DNA from: Pigmentiphaga litoralis
GTDB lineage: Bacteria; Pseudomonadota; Gammaproteobacteria; Burkholderiales; Burkholderiaceae_B
Direction: 5' to 3'
NCBI RefSeq assembly: GCF_013408655.1
Contig: NZ_JACCBP010000002.1
Span: forward strand, 310,001-374,000
DNA length: 64,000 nt
Both the position numbers and the translations under genes were made by a program. Under the pieces are notes generated by a model. That model worked only from the letters and a program-made list of their open reading frames with translations. It did no database searches and had not been told where the DNA came from. Position 1 is the stretch's first letter. Each line of letters begins with the position of its first letter. Shown piece after piece: positions 1 through 9,108 of this stretch.

Positions 1-1
1 C

Positions 2-40
2 CGTTTCACCCTGCTGCTGCAGCAAGCAAGGCCATCATGA
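2..40 (+). CDS. C-terminal end of a sensor histidine kinase (partial, DctB-like)
   Basis: Only the last twelve codons are in the window, in the frame ending with TGA at 38-40. They read [12 protein letters not shown], which fits the final beta strand of a histidine kinase ATP-binding domain (typically ...FTLxLP..). The stop overlaps the start of the next gene as ATGA, the arrangement expected for a kinase/regulator operon. The identity rests mainly on that context, because the next gene is an NtrC-type response regulator of the DctD kind. Confidence 0.45.
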   Translation, partial: RFTLLLQQARPS

Positions 41-1437
41 TGTCACCCGCCACGTCCCTCATGCCTGACAGTCCTGCCCCCCAACGGGTGGTGTTCGTCG
101 ACGACGACCCCGCCCTGCGCGAAGCCAATAGCCAGACCCTGGAACTGGCCGGCATGGATGTCACGGCGCTGCCCAATGCCCGCGCCGCGCTCGACCTGCT
201 GACCGCCGACTTTTCCGGCGTCGTCGTCACTGACGTGCGCATGCCCGGCATTGACGGCCTGCAACTCTTCCGCGCGCTGCATGAACGGGACCCCGACCTG
301 CCCGTGATCCTGGTGACCGGCCACGGCGATATCGGCATGGCGGTCGAAGCCATGCGGCAGGGCGCCTACGATTTCATTCCCAAGCCCTATCCGGCCGACC
401 GCCTGCTGGCCACGGTCCGCAACGCCCTGGACAAACGCCGCCTGGTGCTGGAAAACCGCCAGCTCAAACAGCTTGCAAACGATGCCGGCGCCAGCCTGCC
501 GCTGATCGGCGACACGGCCGTCATGCAGCGGCTGCGGCGCACCGTGCGGCACTTGGCGGATGCCGATGTGGACGTGCTGATCGAAGGTGAAACCGGCACG
601 GGCAAGGAAGTGGTGGCCACGGCGCTCCACCAATGGAGCAGCCGCCGGCGGGAACACGCCTTCGTCGCCGTGAACTGCGGCGCGCTGCCCGAAGCCGTGA
701 TCGAAAGCGAACTGTTCGGTCACGAACCCGGCGCCTTTACCGGCGCGCAGCGCAAGCGGGTGGGGCGCATCGAACACGCCAACAAGGGCACGCTGTTCCT
801 GGATGAGATCGAAAGCATGCCGGTCATGTTGCAGGTCAAGCTGCTCCGGGTGCTGGAAGCGCGCGAAGTGTCACCCCTGGGCACCAACGACGTGCGCCCC
901 GTGGACCTGCGCGTCGTGGCCGCCACCAAGGTCGACCTGAGCGACCCCGCGCAACGGGGGGACTTCCGCGAAGATCTGTTCCACCGGCTCAATGTGGTCA
1001 CGCTGCGGCTGCCCCCGCTGCGCGAGCGGCGCGACGACGTCGGCCTGCTGTTTTCCTACTTCCTGTCGCGTGCGGCGGCCCGCTTCAAGATGCCGGTGCC
1101 CGACGTGTCCGACGGGGTCCGCGCCTACCTGCGCGCGCACCGCTGGCCCGGCAACGTGCGCGAACTGGCGCACTTTGCCGAACGCGTGGCGCTCGGTCTG
1201 GCCGAAGAGGGGATGGAGGGCTCACGGACCCGCCCCGATCACACCGGTGACGCCGGCGCGACGCTGCCACAGCGGATGGAACGCTACGAAGCGACCTTGA
1301 TCCGTGACGCCCTGGCCACCTATCGCGGCGACGTCCGCGCCACCCTGCAGGCGCTGGGCATTCCGCGCAAGACCTTCTACGACAAGCTGCAGCGGCACGG
1401 CATCGACCGCGCCGCGTTCGAACTGCCGGGGGACTGA
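37..1437 (+). CDS. dctD: Sigma-54-dependent response regulator, DctD-like
   Basis: A 466-residue NtrC-family activator that, when phosphorylated, remodels sigma-54 RNA polymerase. The receiver domain (about 19-130) has the phosphoacceptor D66 in VVTDVRMPG. An AAA+ domain follows with the Walker A motif GETGTGKE (184-191) and the sigma-54 contact loop GAFTGA (232-237). The C terminus (about 425-462) is a Fis-type helix-turn-helix. The ATG at 37 is preceded by AAGG and overlaps the upstream kinase stop. The receiver sequence resembles DctD regulators of C4-dicarboxylate uptake, but no dct transporter is in view, so the stimulus is inferred from family resemblance only. Confidence 0.85.
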   Translation: MMSPATSLMPDSPAPQRVVFVDDDPALREANSQTLELAGMDVTALPNARAALDLLTADFSGVVVTDVRMPGIDGLQLFRALHERDPDLPVILVTGHGDIGMAVEAMRQGAYDFIPKPYPADRLLATVRNALDKRRLVLENRQLKQLANDAGASLPLIGDTAVMQRLRRTVRHLADADVDVLIEGETGTGKEVVATALHQWSSRRREHAFVAVNCGALPEAVIESELFGHEPGAFTGAQRKRVGRIEHANKGTLFLDEIESMPVMLQVKLLRVLEAREVSPLGTNDVRPVDLRVVAATKVDLSDPAQRGDFREDLFHRLNVVTLRLPPLRERRDDVGLLFSYFLSRAAARFKMPVPDVSDGVRAYLRAHRWPGNVRELAHFAERVALGLAEEGMEGSRTRPDHTGDAGATLPQRMERYEATLIRDALATYRGDVRATLQALGIPRKTFYDKLQRHGIDRAAFELPGD

Positions 1438-1480
1438 ACCCCCTGTCGGCAACGTCCTGGCGTCCTGGCGTCCAGACGAC

Positions 1481-1507
1481 AAAAAGGGGCGATATCGCCC
1501 CTTTTTG
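1481..1507. terminator. Bidirectional Rho-independent terminator between dctD and mltD
   Basis: GGGGC-GATATC-GCCCC forms a tight hairpin with A5 on one side and T5 on the other. It sits between the converging 3' ends of dctD (+) and mltD (-), so it can stop both transcripts. Confidence 0.9.
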
Positions 1508-1527
1508 TTCACAACCACCAAGCAGGA

Positions 1528-3060
1528 TCAGCTGCGCGAATCCGTTCCCGGAATCTGCAGCGTCTTGCCCATCTGCACGGCGCTGCCCTTGATGCGGTTC
1601 AGCGCGCGCAGCTGGTCAACCGTGGTGTCATAACGCTTGGCGATCGACGACAGACTGTCGCCCTTCGTCACGCGATGCGTCCGCACGTGCACCTTCTTGC
1701 CCACCGCCGCCGCACCGCGCGCGGCCACGGGGCGCACCGCGGCCGGCACGGCCGTCGCGATGATGGCGGGTTCGCCAGCAGCAGCGCCCACTGGCACGAT
1801 CAGGCTGTCGCCTGCCGATACCGACGACTTCGGCCCCAGGCCGTTGGCGCTGCGCAGGGTGGCCACCGACGTGCGGTATTGCTTGGCCACGCTGGCCAGC
1901 GTGTCGCCACGCGCCATCTGGTGGGTGTGCCACGACGACAGTTCGCCGTTGTGCGCCAGCAGGTTGGCTTCGAACACGCCGATCCGGTCGGCCGGCAGGA
2001 TCAGGGTCGGTTCATGCCGGCCCAGGATCACGCCGCGATTGAACGACGGGTTCAGCGCCTTGAATTCTTCCAGCGGCATTTCGGCCAGTTGCGCCGCCAG
2101 CTTCACGTCGATGTTGCGGCTCTTGGTGACCGTGACGAAGTAGGGCTGGTTGTCGATGGTCGGCAACACGATGCTGAACTTGGCCGGGTTGGCGATGATG
2201 TTCTTGATCGCCTGCAGCTTGGGCACGTAGTTGCGCGTTTCGTCGGGCATGTCCAGCGACAGGTAGTCGGTCGGCATGCCTTGCCCGGCCTTCTTTTCGA
2301 TCGCGCGTTTGACCGAGCCTTCGCCCCAGTTGTAGGACGCCAGCGCCAGGTGCCAGTCGCCATGGAATTCGAACAGGTATTGCAGGTAGTCCAGCGCAGC
2401 GTTGGTCGACGCGATCGGATCGCGGCGCTCGTCACGCCACCAGTCCTGCTTCAGGTTGTAGCCGCGGCCGGTGGCCGGCACGAACTGCCACAGGCCCGAA
2501 GCCTGCGAGCGCGACAGCGCCCACGGATCGAACGAGCTTTCCACGAACGGCAGCAAGGCCAGTTCGCTGGGCATGCCGCGCTGATCGATCTCTTCAATGA
2601 TGTAGTACAGATACTTGCCGGCGCGCTGCGCGGTGCGCTGCAGATATTCCGGCTTGCTGGCGTAGAAGTTTTCCCATTCGCGCACCAGCGGCGTGTCGAT
2701 GTTCGGCACGGCAAAGCTGCGGCGGATGCGGGTCCACACGTCGGCCGGGGCCACGGTCAGGTCGACCACCAGCGGCGACAGGCCGGTCGGGGCCACCTGC
2801 TTGATCAGCGGCGAGTCGAGCCGGCGGCCCTGGGTCGCGGCGGCAACGCGCGGGTTGGCCGGCACGTTGGGCAAATCGGCCACGGTGGACATCGTCTCGG
2901 CATTGGCCGACGTGTCACCGGGATTGGCTGGGGGGAGGGGAGCGCAAGCTGCCAGGGCCAACAGGGCACCTGCCGTAATCACTTTCAGGAGCGCGCCGCG
3001 GGGGATGCAATCGCGGAGGGTCGTCCGCGAGATCCACGCGCCGCCAAGGCGTATTTCCAT
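1528..3060 (-). CDS. mltD: Membrane-bound lytic murein transglycosylase D
   Basis: A 510-residue outer-membrane lipoprotein that cleaves the MurNAc-GlcNAc bond of peptidoglycan and forms 1,6-anhydro ends. The N terminus is hydrophobic with a lipobox ending LAAC (Cys39). The SLT domain carries the catalytic Glu in FVESSFDP followed by SQASGLWQF. Two LysM modules (about 385-430 and 465-507) lie at the C terminus. The listed ATG leaves a long n-region before the signal peptide, so a start some twenty codons further in is possible. It converges with dctD and is followed downstream, on the same strand direction, by no close partner. Confidence 0.92.
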   Translation of the reverse strand: MEIRLGGAWISRTTLRDCIPRGALLKVITAGALLALAACAPLPPANPGDTSANAETMSTVADLPNVPANPRVAAATQGRRLDSPLIKQVAPTGLSPLVVDLTVAPADVWTRIRRSFAVPNIDTPLVREWENFYASKPEYLQRTAQRAGKYLYYIIEEIDQRGMPSELALLPFVESSFDPWALSRSQASGLWQFVPATGRGYNLKQDWWRDERRDPIASTNAALDYLQYLFEFHGDWHLALASYNWGEGSVKRAIEKKAGQGMPTDYLSLDMPDETRNYVPKLQAIKNIIANPAKFSIVLPTIDNQPYFVTVTKSRNIDVKLAAQLAEMPLEEFKALNPSFNRGVILGRHEPTLILPADRIGVFEANLLAHNGELSSWHTHQMARGDTLASVAKQYRTSVATLRSANGLGPKSSVSAGDSLIVPVGAAAGEPAIIATAVPAAVRPVAARGAAAVGKKVHVRTHRVTKGDSLSSIAKRYDTTVDQLRALNRIKGSAVQMGKTLQIPGTDSRS

Positions 3061-3208
3061 AGGGTTTCTTCAGTTTGACTGGGTTAAAGGCGCTGCGCAT
3101 AGTAGGAGCGTGACGGGGTTCACGTCAAGCTGCCTTACATATCAGCGGCTGATGTCAGGGGTTGACCGACGATCCGAGCATGTTCAATACAAACGGCATA
3201 TTTGCCGA

Positions 3209-4054
3209 TTACTTGAAGCTATTTTTCCACTCGCGCAGCGCGGCGAATACTTCGGTGCGGGTAGCCAGCGCGCGCCCGGCATGGGTGACGGCGGCCGCGG
3301 CCACCGCGGGTTCGTCGGTTCGCAAGAAGGGATTCACTTCACGTTCCAGCGCCAGGGTCGTCGGCACGGTGGGCGTGCCACTGTCGCGCAGCGCCTGGGC
3401 CTGGTCATGCCATTGCGCCAGGGCGCCGTTGTCGGGTTCGACAACCTGGGCCCAGCGGATGTTCGACAGCGTGTATTCATGGGCGCAGTACACCCGGGTG
3501 TCGTCAGGCAGGGCGGCCAGCTTGCCGAGCGAGTCGGTCATCTGGTCGGGCGTGCCTTCGAACAGCCGGCCACAGCCGGTGGCGAACAAGGTATCGCCGC
3601 AGAACACCAGGGGCTCGACGCCGCCCGCACGGCCGGCGTAGGCAATGTGCCCGGCCGTATGGCCCGGCACGTCGATCACTTCCAGGCTCAGGTCCAGTTC
3701 GGGCAGGGCGACCTGGTCGCCTTCGACCAGCTTGCGGTCGCAGTGGGGCAGGGTTTCCCCCGCGGGGCCGAACACGGTGGCGCCGGTGCGTTCGACCAGT
3801 TCGGTCACGCCGCCGACATGGTCGTTGTGATGATGAGTCAGTAGAATGGCCCGCAGTTGCAGGCGTTGCTGCTGCAGGGCCTGCAAGACGGGAGCGGCCT
3901 GGCCGGGGTCGACCACGGCGGCAAGACTGCCATTGCGGATCAACCAGATATAGTTGTCACTGAACGCCGCCAACCCGGTAATGCCTGAATTGCCCGGCGG
4001 CACGCCGGGGGTGGTGCTGGCGGTTTGCTTCTGTCGTTTATCCGAACCTTTCAT
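3209..4054 (-). CDS. gloB: Hydroxyacylglutathione hydrolase (glyoxalase II)
   Basis: Hydrolyses S-D-lactoylglutathione to D-lactate and glutathione in methylglyoxal detoxification. The metallo-beta-lactamase metal motif THHHNDH is at 73-79, and the FSDNYIWLI N-terminal strand and HTAGH and FCGDTLF elements are present. At 281 residues it carries about twenty-five extra N-terminal residues compared with typical GloB. Its ATG at 4054 is only four bases from the ATG of the divergent methyltransferase at 4059, so either the true gloB start is internal or the promoters lie inside the opposing genes. gloB next to this methyltransferase is a conserved proteobacterial pairing. Confidence 0.9.
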   Translation of the reverse strand: MKGSDKRQKQTASTTPGVPPGNSGITGLAAFSDNYIWLIRNGSLAAVVDPGQAAPVLQALQQQRLQLRAILLTHHHNDHVGGVTELVERTGATVFGPAGETLPHCDRKLVEGDQVALPELDLSLEVIDVPGHTAGHIAYAGRAGGVEPLVFCGDTLFATGCGRLFEGTPDQMTDSLGKLAALPDDTRVYCAHEYTLSNIRWAQVVEPDNGALAQWHDQAQALRDSGTPTVPTTLALEREVNPFLRTDEPAVAAAAVTHAGRALATRTEVFAALREWKNSFK

Positions 4055-4058
4055 TCCG

Positions 4059-4856
4059 ATGCCCCTATCTGCCGCCCAAGGTTACCCGATTTCCGAGCTC
4101 GGCCGTTGGCTGGAATCGCCTCCCGGACGCTACCTGTTGGCCTGGGAACAAGCCCGGCTTGACGAAGCGGTATCCGATGTATTTGGCTTTTTTGCCGTGC
4201 AGGTCGGCCTGCACCAGATCGACGGCTTGCGCGCCAACCGCATGCCCTTCAAGGGTTGCGTGGGCGATCAGGCGCCCGGCGTGCCCATGGTCGCGCCGCG
4301 CTGCAATGCCTTTGTCGTAGCCGAATTTGAAGAACTGCCCTTCGACTCCCAGAGCATCGACCTGCTCGTTCTGCCGCACACGCTGGAAGTGTCCGCCGAC
4401 CCGCACCAGGTGCTGCGCGAAGCCGAACGGGTGCTTATGCCCGAAGGCCGTCTGATCGTGACGGGCTTCAATCCCTGGAGCCTGTGGGGGGCAGGGCGCC
4501 TGCTGGGCCAACGAGCCGCCTTCCTGCCGACCAGCCTGGGACCCTTGCCGGTGCCCCGCCTGAAGGACTGGCTCAAGCTGTTGTCGTTCGAAGTCGATCG
4601 CGCCCACTTTGGCGGGTACGTGCCGCCGTGCAGCAGCGACGTCTGGCTGCAGCGTTTTGCCTTCATGGAAAACGCCGGCGCCAAGTGGTGGCCGTTCTGC
4701 GGGTCGCTGTATATCGTGTCGGCCGTCAAGCGGCAGGCCGGCATGCGGCTGCTGGGGCCGCCGTGGAAAACGCAGCGGCTGCGTCGCCACGCCGCCGTGG
4801 CCGTCGCCCCCCGCATGAACGCCGCGGGGCCGGACAGCGAATCGCCGCCGCAGTAA
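4059..4856 (+). CDS. Class I SAM-dependent methyltransferase (YafS-like)
   Basis: A 265-residue methyltransferase-11-type protein. The usual glycine-rich motif I is weak, but the FEELPFDSQSIDLLVLPHTLE block and the GRLIVTGFNPWSLWG strand are typical of this family. The start at MPLSAAQGY is chosen because the family begins close to ELGRWLESPPGRYLLAWEQ; upstream codons overlap gloB. In many proteobacteria the order is gloB, this gene, rnhA, dnaQ. Here rnhA does not follow and dnaQ is about 7.4 kb away. Substrate unknown. Confidence 0.75.
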   Translation: MPLSAAQGYPISELGRWLESPPGRYLLAWEQARLDEAVSDVFGFFAVQVGLHQIDGLRANRMPFKGCVGDQAPGVPMVAPRCNAFVVAEFEELPFDSQSIDLLVLPHTLEVSADPHQVLREAERVLMPEGRLIVTGFNPWSLWGAGRLLGQRAAFLPTSLGPLPVPRLKDWLKLLSFEVDRAHFGGYVPPCSSDVWLQRFAFMENAGAKWWPFCGSLYIVSAVKRQAGMRLLGPPWKTQRLRRHAAVAVAPRMNAAGPDSESPPQ

Positions 4857-4973
4857 AGGCGTTGCCGGGTCTGGACCTGGGGCATCCAGCTGCCCGGCTC
4901 CCCAGGGCCGCCCGGTCCGCCTTGTTCCAGGTTCCTGATTGCCGCCTGTTCCCACCTTCCTGGTTTCGCCGGT

Positions 4974-5678
4974 TCAGGCCTCGAACAGGTTCTTCTGGAT
5001 CTGTTCCAGATGCGCCGTCAACAGTTCCCGCGCCTGCTGCGCGTCCCGGTCCTTGAGCGCATCCACCATCGCCCGGTGCTGCTGTTCATAGGCGGTGCGG
5101 CGGGCCGGCGTCAGGGACCGGCGCTTCAGCCGCCCCCACTCCCCTTGCTCGCGCACGTCGTTCGTCAGTTCCAGGATCTGCATGAAGAAGGAGTTGTGCG
5201 TGGCCTCGGCAAACGACTTGTGCAGCTCGCCGTCCCAGTGCTCAAACTCTTCGATCGAGGTGGCCGCTTCCGACGCCACAACGCATTGCGTCATGCGGGC
5301 AAAGTCGGCCGACGTGGCGTTGCGCACGATCAACCCCGGCATCAGCGGCTCGATCAACAACCGCGCTTCCATCAATTCGGCGGGGCTGGTGTGCCGGGCC
5401 TCGCGCACCGGCAGCGGGGCCGGGGCCAGCTCGCTCGCGCCCGGCGCCACGAAGGTGCCGCTGCCCACGACTTGCGTGATCAGGCCGCGTACGCGCAATT
5501 CCGACAGCACGCGCCGCACCGACCCGCGCGACGTACCGAATTGCAGGCTCAATTGCCGCTCGGGCGGAAGCTTCACGCCCTCCCGCAGTTTTCCACTGGC
5601 CATCTCCGCCAGCAAATGCCGGGCAAGCGCGCGCGCGCCTTGCGCCCGCACCCCACCGGTGTCCGAATAATCATCCAC
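4974..5678 (-). CDS. GntR/FadR-family transcriptional regulator
   Basis: A 234-residue one-component regulator with an N-terminal winged helix (KLPPERQLSLQFGTSRGSVRRVLSELRVRGLI) and a C-terminal helical FCD ligand domain (about 85-230). The GTG at 5678 is preferred over the far upstream ATG at 5798 because GGAG lies nine to twelve bases before it and the upstream codons would cover the promoter region. It is transcribed away from the FAH-family hydrolase gene. CCAATTGG palindromes between the two genes are the likely operators, suggesting control of the hydrolase-receptor pair and of itself. The ligand is probably an organic acid, by family habit only. Confidence 0.85.
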   Translation of the reverse strand: MDDYSDTGGVRAQGARALARHLLAEMASGKLREGVKLPPERQLSLQFGTSRGSVRRVLSELRVRGLITQVVGSGTFVAPGASELAPAPLPVREARHTSPAELMEARLLIEPLMPGLIVRNATSADFARMTQCVVASEAATSIEEFEHWDGELHKSFAEATHNSFFMQILELTNDVREQGEWGRLKRRSLTPARRTAYEQQHRAMVDALKDRDAQQARELLTAHLEQIQKNLFEA

Positions 5679-5718
5679 GTGCCTGTCTCCAGAATGCCCC
5701 CGCACAGTAAGTGAATCG

Positions 5719-5802
5719 GACCAATTGGTCAAATATTTGCTAGGCGCAGGGTTGTAGAAGATCCAATTTGGTTCTATATTTTCTCGACTTTCTACCAATT
5801 GG
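5719..5802. promoter_or_regulatory. Predicted GntR operator cluster
   Basis: A perfect 12-base palindrome GACCAATTGGTC is at 5719-5730. A near copy with one extra T (CCAATTTGG) is at 5763-5771, and a third CCAATTGG is at 5795-5802. A fourth CCAATTGG occurs inside the hydrolase gene at 5938-5945. The region lies between the divergent regulator and hydrolase genes. Confidence 0.6.
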
Positions 5803-5821
5803 ACTTTCGCAAGGCGCCCTC

Positions 5822-6700
5822 ATGAAATTTGCAAATCTGAAGATCGACTCCACTGCCGTTGTTTGCCTCGTTGATACCGATGCCGGCACCTATTGGCCGG
5901 TCACCGACCTGGTCCCCGGCTTCAGTGGCGACATGGTCCAATTGGTTCAGGAATACCCGAATCTCAAGTCCAAGCTGGCGGCCAAGGGCGAAGGCAAGCC
6001 GTTGAACGGCGCGACCGTCCTGGCACCGATCACGCAGCCCCGCCGCAACATCTTTTGCGTCGGCAAGAACTATCACGAGCACGCCGCGGAATTCAGCAAG
6101 TCGGGCTTTGACAGCAGCGCCAAGGAAGGCGAACTGGCGCCCGATTTCCCGGTGGTCTTTACCAAGCCGGCGTCGACCGTGATCGGACCCGGAGACGCCA
6201 TCCCGTCGCACCCCGAGGTCACCAGCCAGCTGGACTACGAAGCGGAATTTGCGGTGGTGATCGGCAAGGCCGGACGCGGCATCAAGAAAGCTGACGCCTT
6301 CGACCACATCTTTGGCTACACCATCGTCAACGACTTCACGGCGCGCGATCTGCAGAAAAAGCATCGGCAGTGGTTCATCGGCAAGTCGCTGGACGGCTTC
6401 TGCCCGATGGGTCCGTACCTGGTCACCAATGACGAAGTCGATGCCCAGAACCTGGACATCAAGTGCTGGGTGAATGGCGAACTGCGCCAGAACTCGAACA
6501 CCAGTCTGCTGATTTTCGACATCCCAACCATTATTGAAACGCTGTCGGCCGGCATGACGCTGCAGCCCGGCGACGTGATTGCGACCGGCACCCCGGCGGG
6601 CGTGGGCATCGGCTTCAACCCGCCCAAGTGGCTCAAGACCGGCGACACCATCAAGATCGAAGTCCAAGGCCTGGGCGTGCTGGAAAACGCGGTCGGCTGA
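5822..6700 (+). CDS. Fumarylacetoacetate hydrolase family protein
   Basis: A 292-residue cytoplasmic enzyme of the FAH fold, which splits or hydrates beta-keto or acylpyruvate substrates with a divalent metal. The N-terminal segment about 1-75 is followed by the conserved FCVGKNYHEHAAEF element. The metal-ligand acidic cluster DYEAEFAVVIG, then VNDFTARD, and the C-terminal GDVIATGTPAGVG loop are intact. The start at MKFANLKID is preceded by AAGG. A Bug receptor follows 119 bases downstream, so the pair probably serves uptake and breakdown of one carboxylic acid under the divergent GntR regulator. The exact substrate is not readable from the sequence. Confidence 0.85.
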   Translation: MKFANLKIDSTAVVCLVDTDAGTYWPVTDLVPGFSGDMVQLVQEYPNLKSKLAAKGEGKPLNGATVLAPITQPRRNIFCVGKNYHEHAAEFSKSGFDSSAKEGELAPDFPVVFTKPASTVIGPGDAIPSHPEVTSQLDYEAEFAVVIGKAGRGIKKADAFDHIFGYTIVNDFTARDLQKKHRQWFIGKSLDGFCPMGPYLVTNDEVDAQNLDIKCWVNGELRQNSNTSLLIFDIPTIIETLSAGMTLQPGDVIATGTPAGVGIGFNPPKWLKTGDTIKIEVQGLGVLENAVG

Positions 6701-6819
6701 CCTGGCCGGCGCTTTTCGACGCCCCATTCATAGATAGAGGACGCCGCCGCCCGAAGCCTTTGCGCCAGGGCAGGACGGCGTCCCGACCCCATCACCCCGG
6801 AAAGGGGGAGGAGACACCC

Positions 6820-7851
6820 ATGACCTACCAGATGCTCTGGCGCGTTGTTGCGCCTGTCGTTACCTCGGCCGCGACCGCCACCGCGACCGCCACCGTCGCC
6901 ACGGTGGCCGCGCTTTGCGCCATCCCCGCCGCCCACGCGCAGGCCCCGGCCGCGTGGCCCACCAAACCCATCACAATGATCGTGCCGTTCCCGCCGGGCG
7001 GCGTGGCCGATACCGTGGCCCGCCCCGTGGCCGAGGCCATGAGCCGCAGTCTGGGCCAGACCGTGGTGGTGGAAAACCGGGCTGGGGCCGGCGGCGGGCT
7101 GGGCATGGCGCAGGTCGCCAAGGCCGCGCCCGACGGCTACACGGTCATGATGACCCTGTCGTCCATCTCCATCATTCCCGAAGCCGACGTGATCCTGGGC
7201 CGCGCGCCCATGTATCAGCTCAACCAGTTCACGCCCATCGCGCGGTTCACCGCCGACCCCACGGTGCTGGTGGTCCGGGCCGATGCGCCCTGGAAAGATG
7301 CCAAGGAATTCATCGCCGCCCAGAAAAAGGGCGACCGCGAAGTGACCTACGGATCGTCCGGCAACTACGGCAGCATGCATGTGCCGATGGAAATGCTGCG
7401 CAGCCAGGCCGACATCCGCCTGCTGCACGTGCCCTACACCGGCGCGGGCCCAGCCGTCGTCGCGCTGCTGGGCGGCCAGGTGGATGCGGTGTCGACCGGC
7501 CCGGCGTCGGTGCTGCAGTACATCAGCGCCGGCAAGTTGCGCGCGCTGGCCCACTGGGGCGAAGGCCGCCTGGCCTCGATGCCCGACGTACCCAGCCTGA
7601 CCGAACTGGGCTATCCGGTGCAATTCGCGCAGTGGTCGGGGCTCTTTGCGCCCGCCAACACGCCGCCTGCCGTGGTCGAGGCGCTGCGCAACGCTGCCCG
7701 TACGGCATCCACCGACAGCCGGGTGCTGGCGGCGGTACAGGGCGCCGGCAGTCCGATCCAGTATCTGGACGCGCCGGCCTTCAAGACCTACTGGGATGGC
7801 GACGCCAAAACCCTGGTGCAGGTGGTGCGCAAGATCGGCAAGGTCGAGTAA
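6820..7851 (+). CDS. Bug-family tripartite tricarboxylate transporter receptor (1)
   Basis: A 343-residue periplasmic substrate-binding protein of the TctC/Bug family. A signal peptide ends near AHA-QAPAAW. The family start WPTKPITMIVPFPPGG and the VVENRAGAGGGLGMAQVAKAAPDGYT element follow. A strong ribosome site (GGGGGAGGAG) precedes the ATG. No TctA/TctB membrane subunits are nearby, as is common for the expanded Bug family. Position after the FAH hydrolase suggests it binds the precursor of that enzyme's substrate. Confidence 0.85.
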   Translation: MTYQMLWRVVAPVVTSAATATATATVATVAALCAIPAAHAQAPAAWPTKPITMIVPFPPGGVADTVARPVAEAMSRSLGQTVVVENRAGAGGGLGMAQVAKAAPDGYTVMMTLSSISIIPEADVILGRAPMYQLNQFTPIARFTADPTVLVVRADAPWKDAKEFIAAQKKGDREVTYGSSGNYGSMHVPMEMLRSQADIRLLHVPYTGAGPAVVALLGGQVDAVSTGPASVLQYISAGKLRALAHWGEGRLASMPDVPSLTELGYPVQFAQWSGLFAPANTPPAVVEALRNAARTASTDSRVLAAVQGAGSPIQYLDAPAFKTYWDGDAKTLVQVVRKIGKVE

Positions 7852-7995
7852 GTCGGCACTGCGGCGCTGACCCGCATGTAACGGTCGTGTGGGGCGTTTG
7901 CCTAAGCCAGAAGTTAAGTTGTTGCGGATGTGCTTCGCCCTCTGCCGCGATGCTACATTTGGCTACACCTCCTGGGCATTCAACCTACGTTCAGC

Positions 7996-9108
7996 ATGCA
8001 AAAAAGCTCCGTCGTCCTGTTTGTCGTTATCGCACTGGTCGCCGGCGGCGCGATCGGTTTCGTCGCGCCCCGTTATCTGGGCTCGTCAGCCGGTACGGCC
8101 ACGCAGGCTGCGGCCGACGCGCCCAAGCCGCCCGTGGCGCGTCCCACCGCAGTGGAAGTCGCGACGGTCCGCCGCCAGCCCTTCGTGCGCGGGGTCAGCG
8201 CGGTCGGCAGCCTGCGGTCTGACGAATCGGTCACATTGCGGCCCGAAGTCGCCGGCCGCATCAGCGAAATCCGCTTTACCGAAGGCCAGCGCGTGCAACG
8301 CGGCCAGGTGCTGGTCAAGCTGGACGATTCGGTGCCACGTGCCGAATTTGAACAGGCACGCGCCAACTTTTCGCTGGCCAAAAGCAATTTCGACCGGTCG
8401 ATGGAACTGCAGCAAAAGGGTTTCATCAGCAAGCAGGCGCGCGACGAAGCCGACAACGCCATGAAGGTGCAGCAGGCGGCCATGGTGCTGGCCCAGGTCA
8501 AGCTCGACAAAAGCGAAATCCGCGCACCGTTCAACGGCGTGATCGGTTTGCGCAGCGTGTCGGTGGGGGACTACGTGGGGGTGGGGCAGGACATGGTGCC
8601 GATCGAAGCCATCGACGCGCTCAAGGTGGACTTCCGGATGCCCGAACGTTACCTGCCGCAGATCCGCAATGGCCAGGCGCTGCGCATCATGGTCGACGCC
8701 GTCCCCGACAAGATCTTTACCGGTTCCGTCTATGCCATTAGTCCCCTGATTGACGCTGGCGGGCGCTCCGTCGTGATGCGCGCGCAGGTCCGCAACACCG
8801 CGGCGCAATTGCGCCCCGGCATGTTTGCGCGGGTCGAACTCCAGATGGGCGGCCAGTCCGAAGCGCTGCTGGTGCCCGAAGCGGCGCTGGTGCCGACAGG
8901 CGACAACCAGTTTGTCTTCCGGGTGGAAGAAGGCCGCGCGGTGCGTGTGCAGATCGAAGTGGGCGAGCGCCGTGATGGTCTCGTTGAGGTGATCCGCGGC
9001 ATTGAAGACCAGGACGTCGTGGTCGTTGCCGGCACGCAAAAGATCCGTGACGGCGGTGCGGTCACCGTTGCCAGGCCCGGCCCCCGTCCTGCAGGAACGC
9101 GGTCATGA
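7996..9108 (+). CDS. RND efflux periplasmic adaptor (membrane fusion protein)
   Basis: A 370-residue HlyD/AcrA-type adaptor with one N-terminal membrane anchor (VVLFVVIALVAGGAIGFVA), a biotinyl-lipoyl half motif (ESVTLRPEVAGRISEIRFTEGQRVQRGQVLVKLD), an alpha-helical hairpin (about 115-170) and a beta-barrel to membrane-proximal domain. The start is set at MQKSSVVL, giving a normal signal anchor. Its TGA overlaps the permease ATG (ATGA), indicating translational coupling. No outer-membrane TolC-like gene follows, so the pump probably borrows one. Substrate unknown. Confidence 0.9.
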   Translation: MQKSSVVLFVVIALVAGGAIGFVAPRYLGSSAGTATQAAADAPKPPVARPTAVEVATVRRQPFVRGVSAVGSLRSDESVTLRPEVAGRISEIRFTEGQRVQRGQVLVKLDDSVPRAEFEQARANFSLAKSNFDRSMELQQKGFISKQARDEADNAMKVQQAAMVLAQVKLDKSEIRAPFNGVIGLRSVSVGDYVGVGQDMVPIEAIDALKVDFRMPERYLPQIRNGQALRIMVDAVPDKIFTGSVYAISPLIDAGGRSVVMRAQVRNTAAQLRPGMFARVELQMGGQSEALLVPEAALVPTGDNQFVFRVEEGRAVRVQIEVGERRDGLVEVIRGIEDQDVVVVAGTQKIRDGGAVTVARPGPRPAGTRS

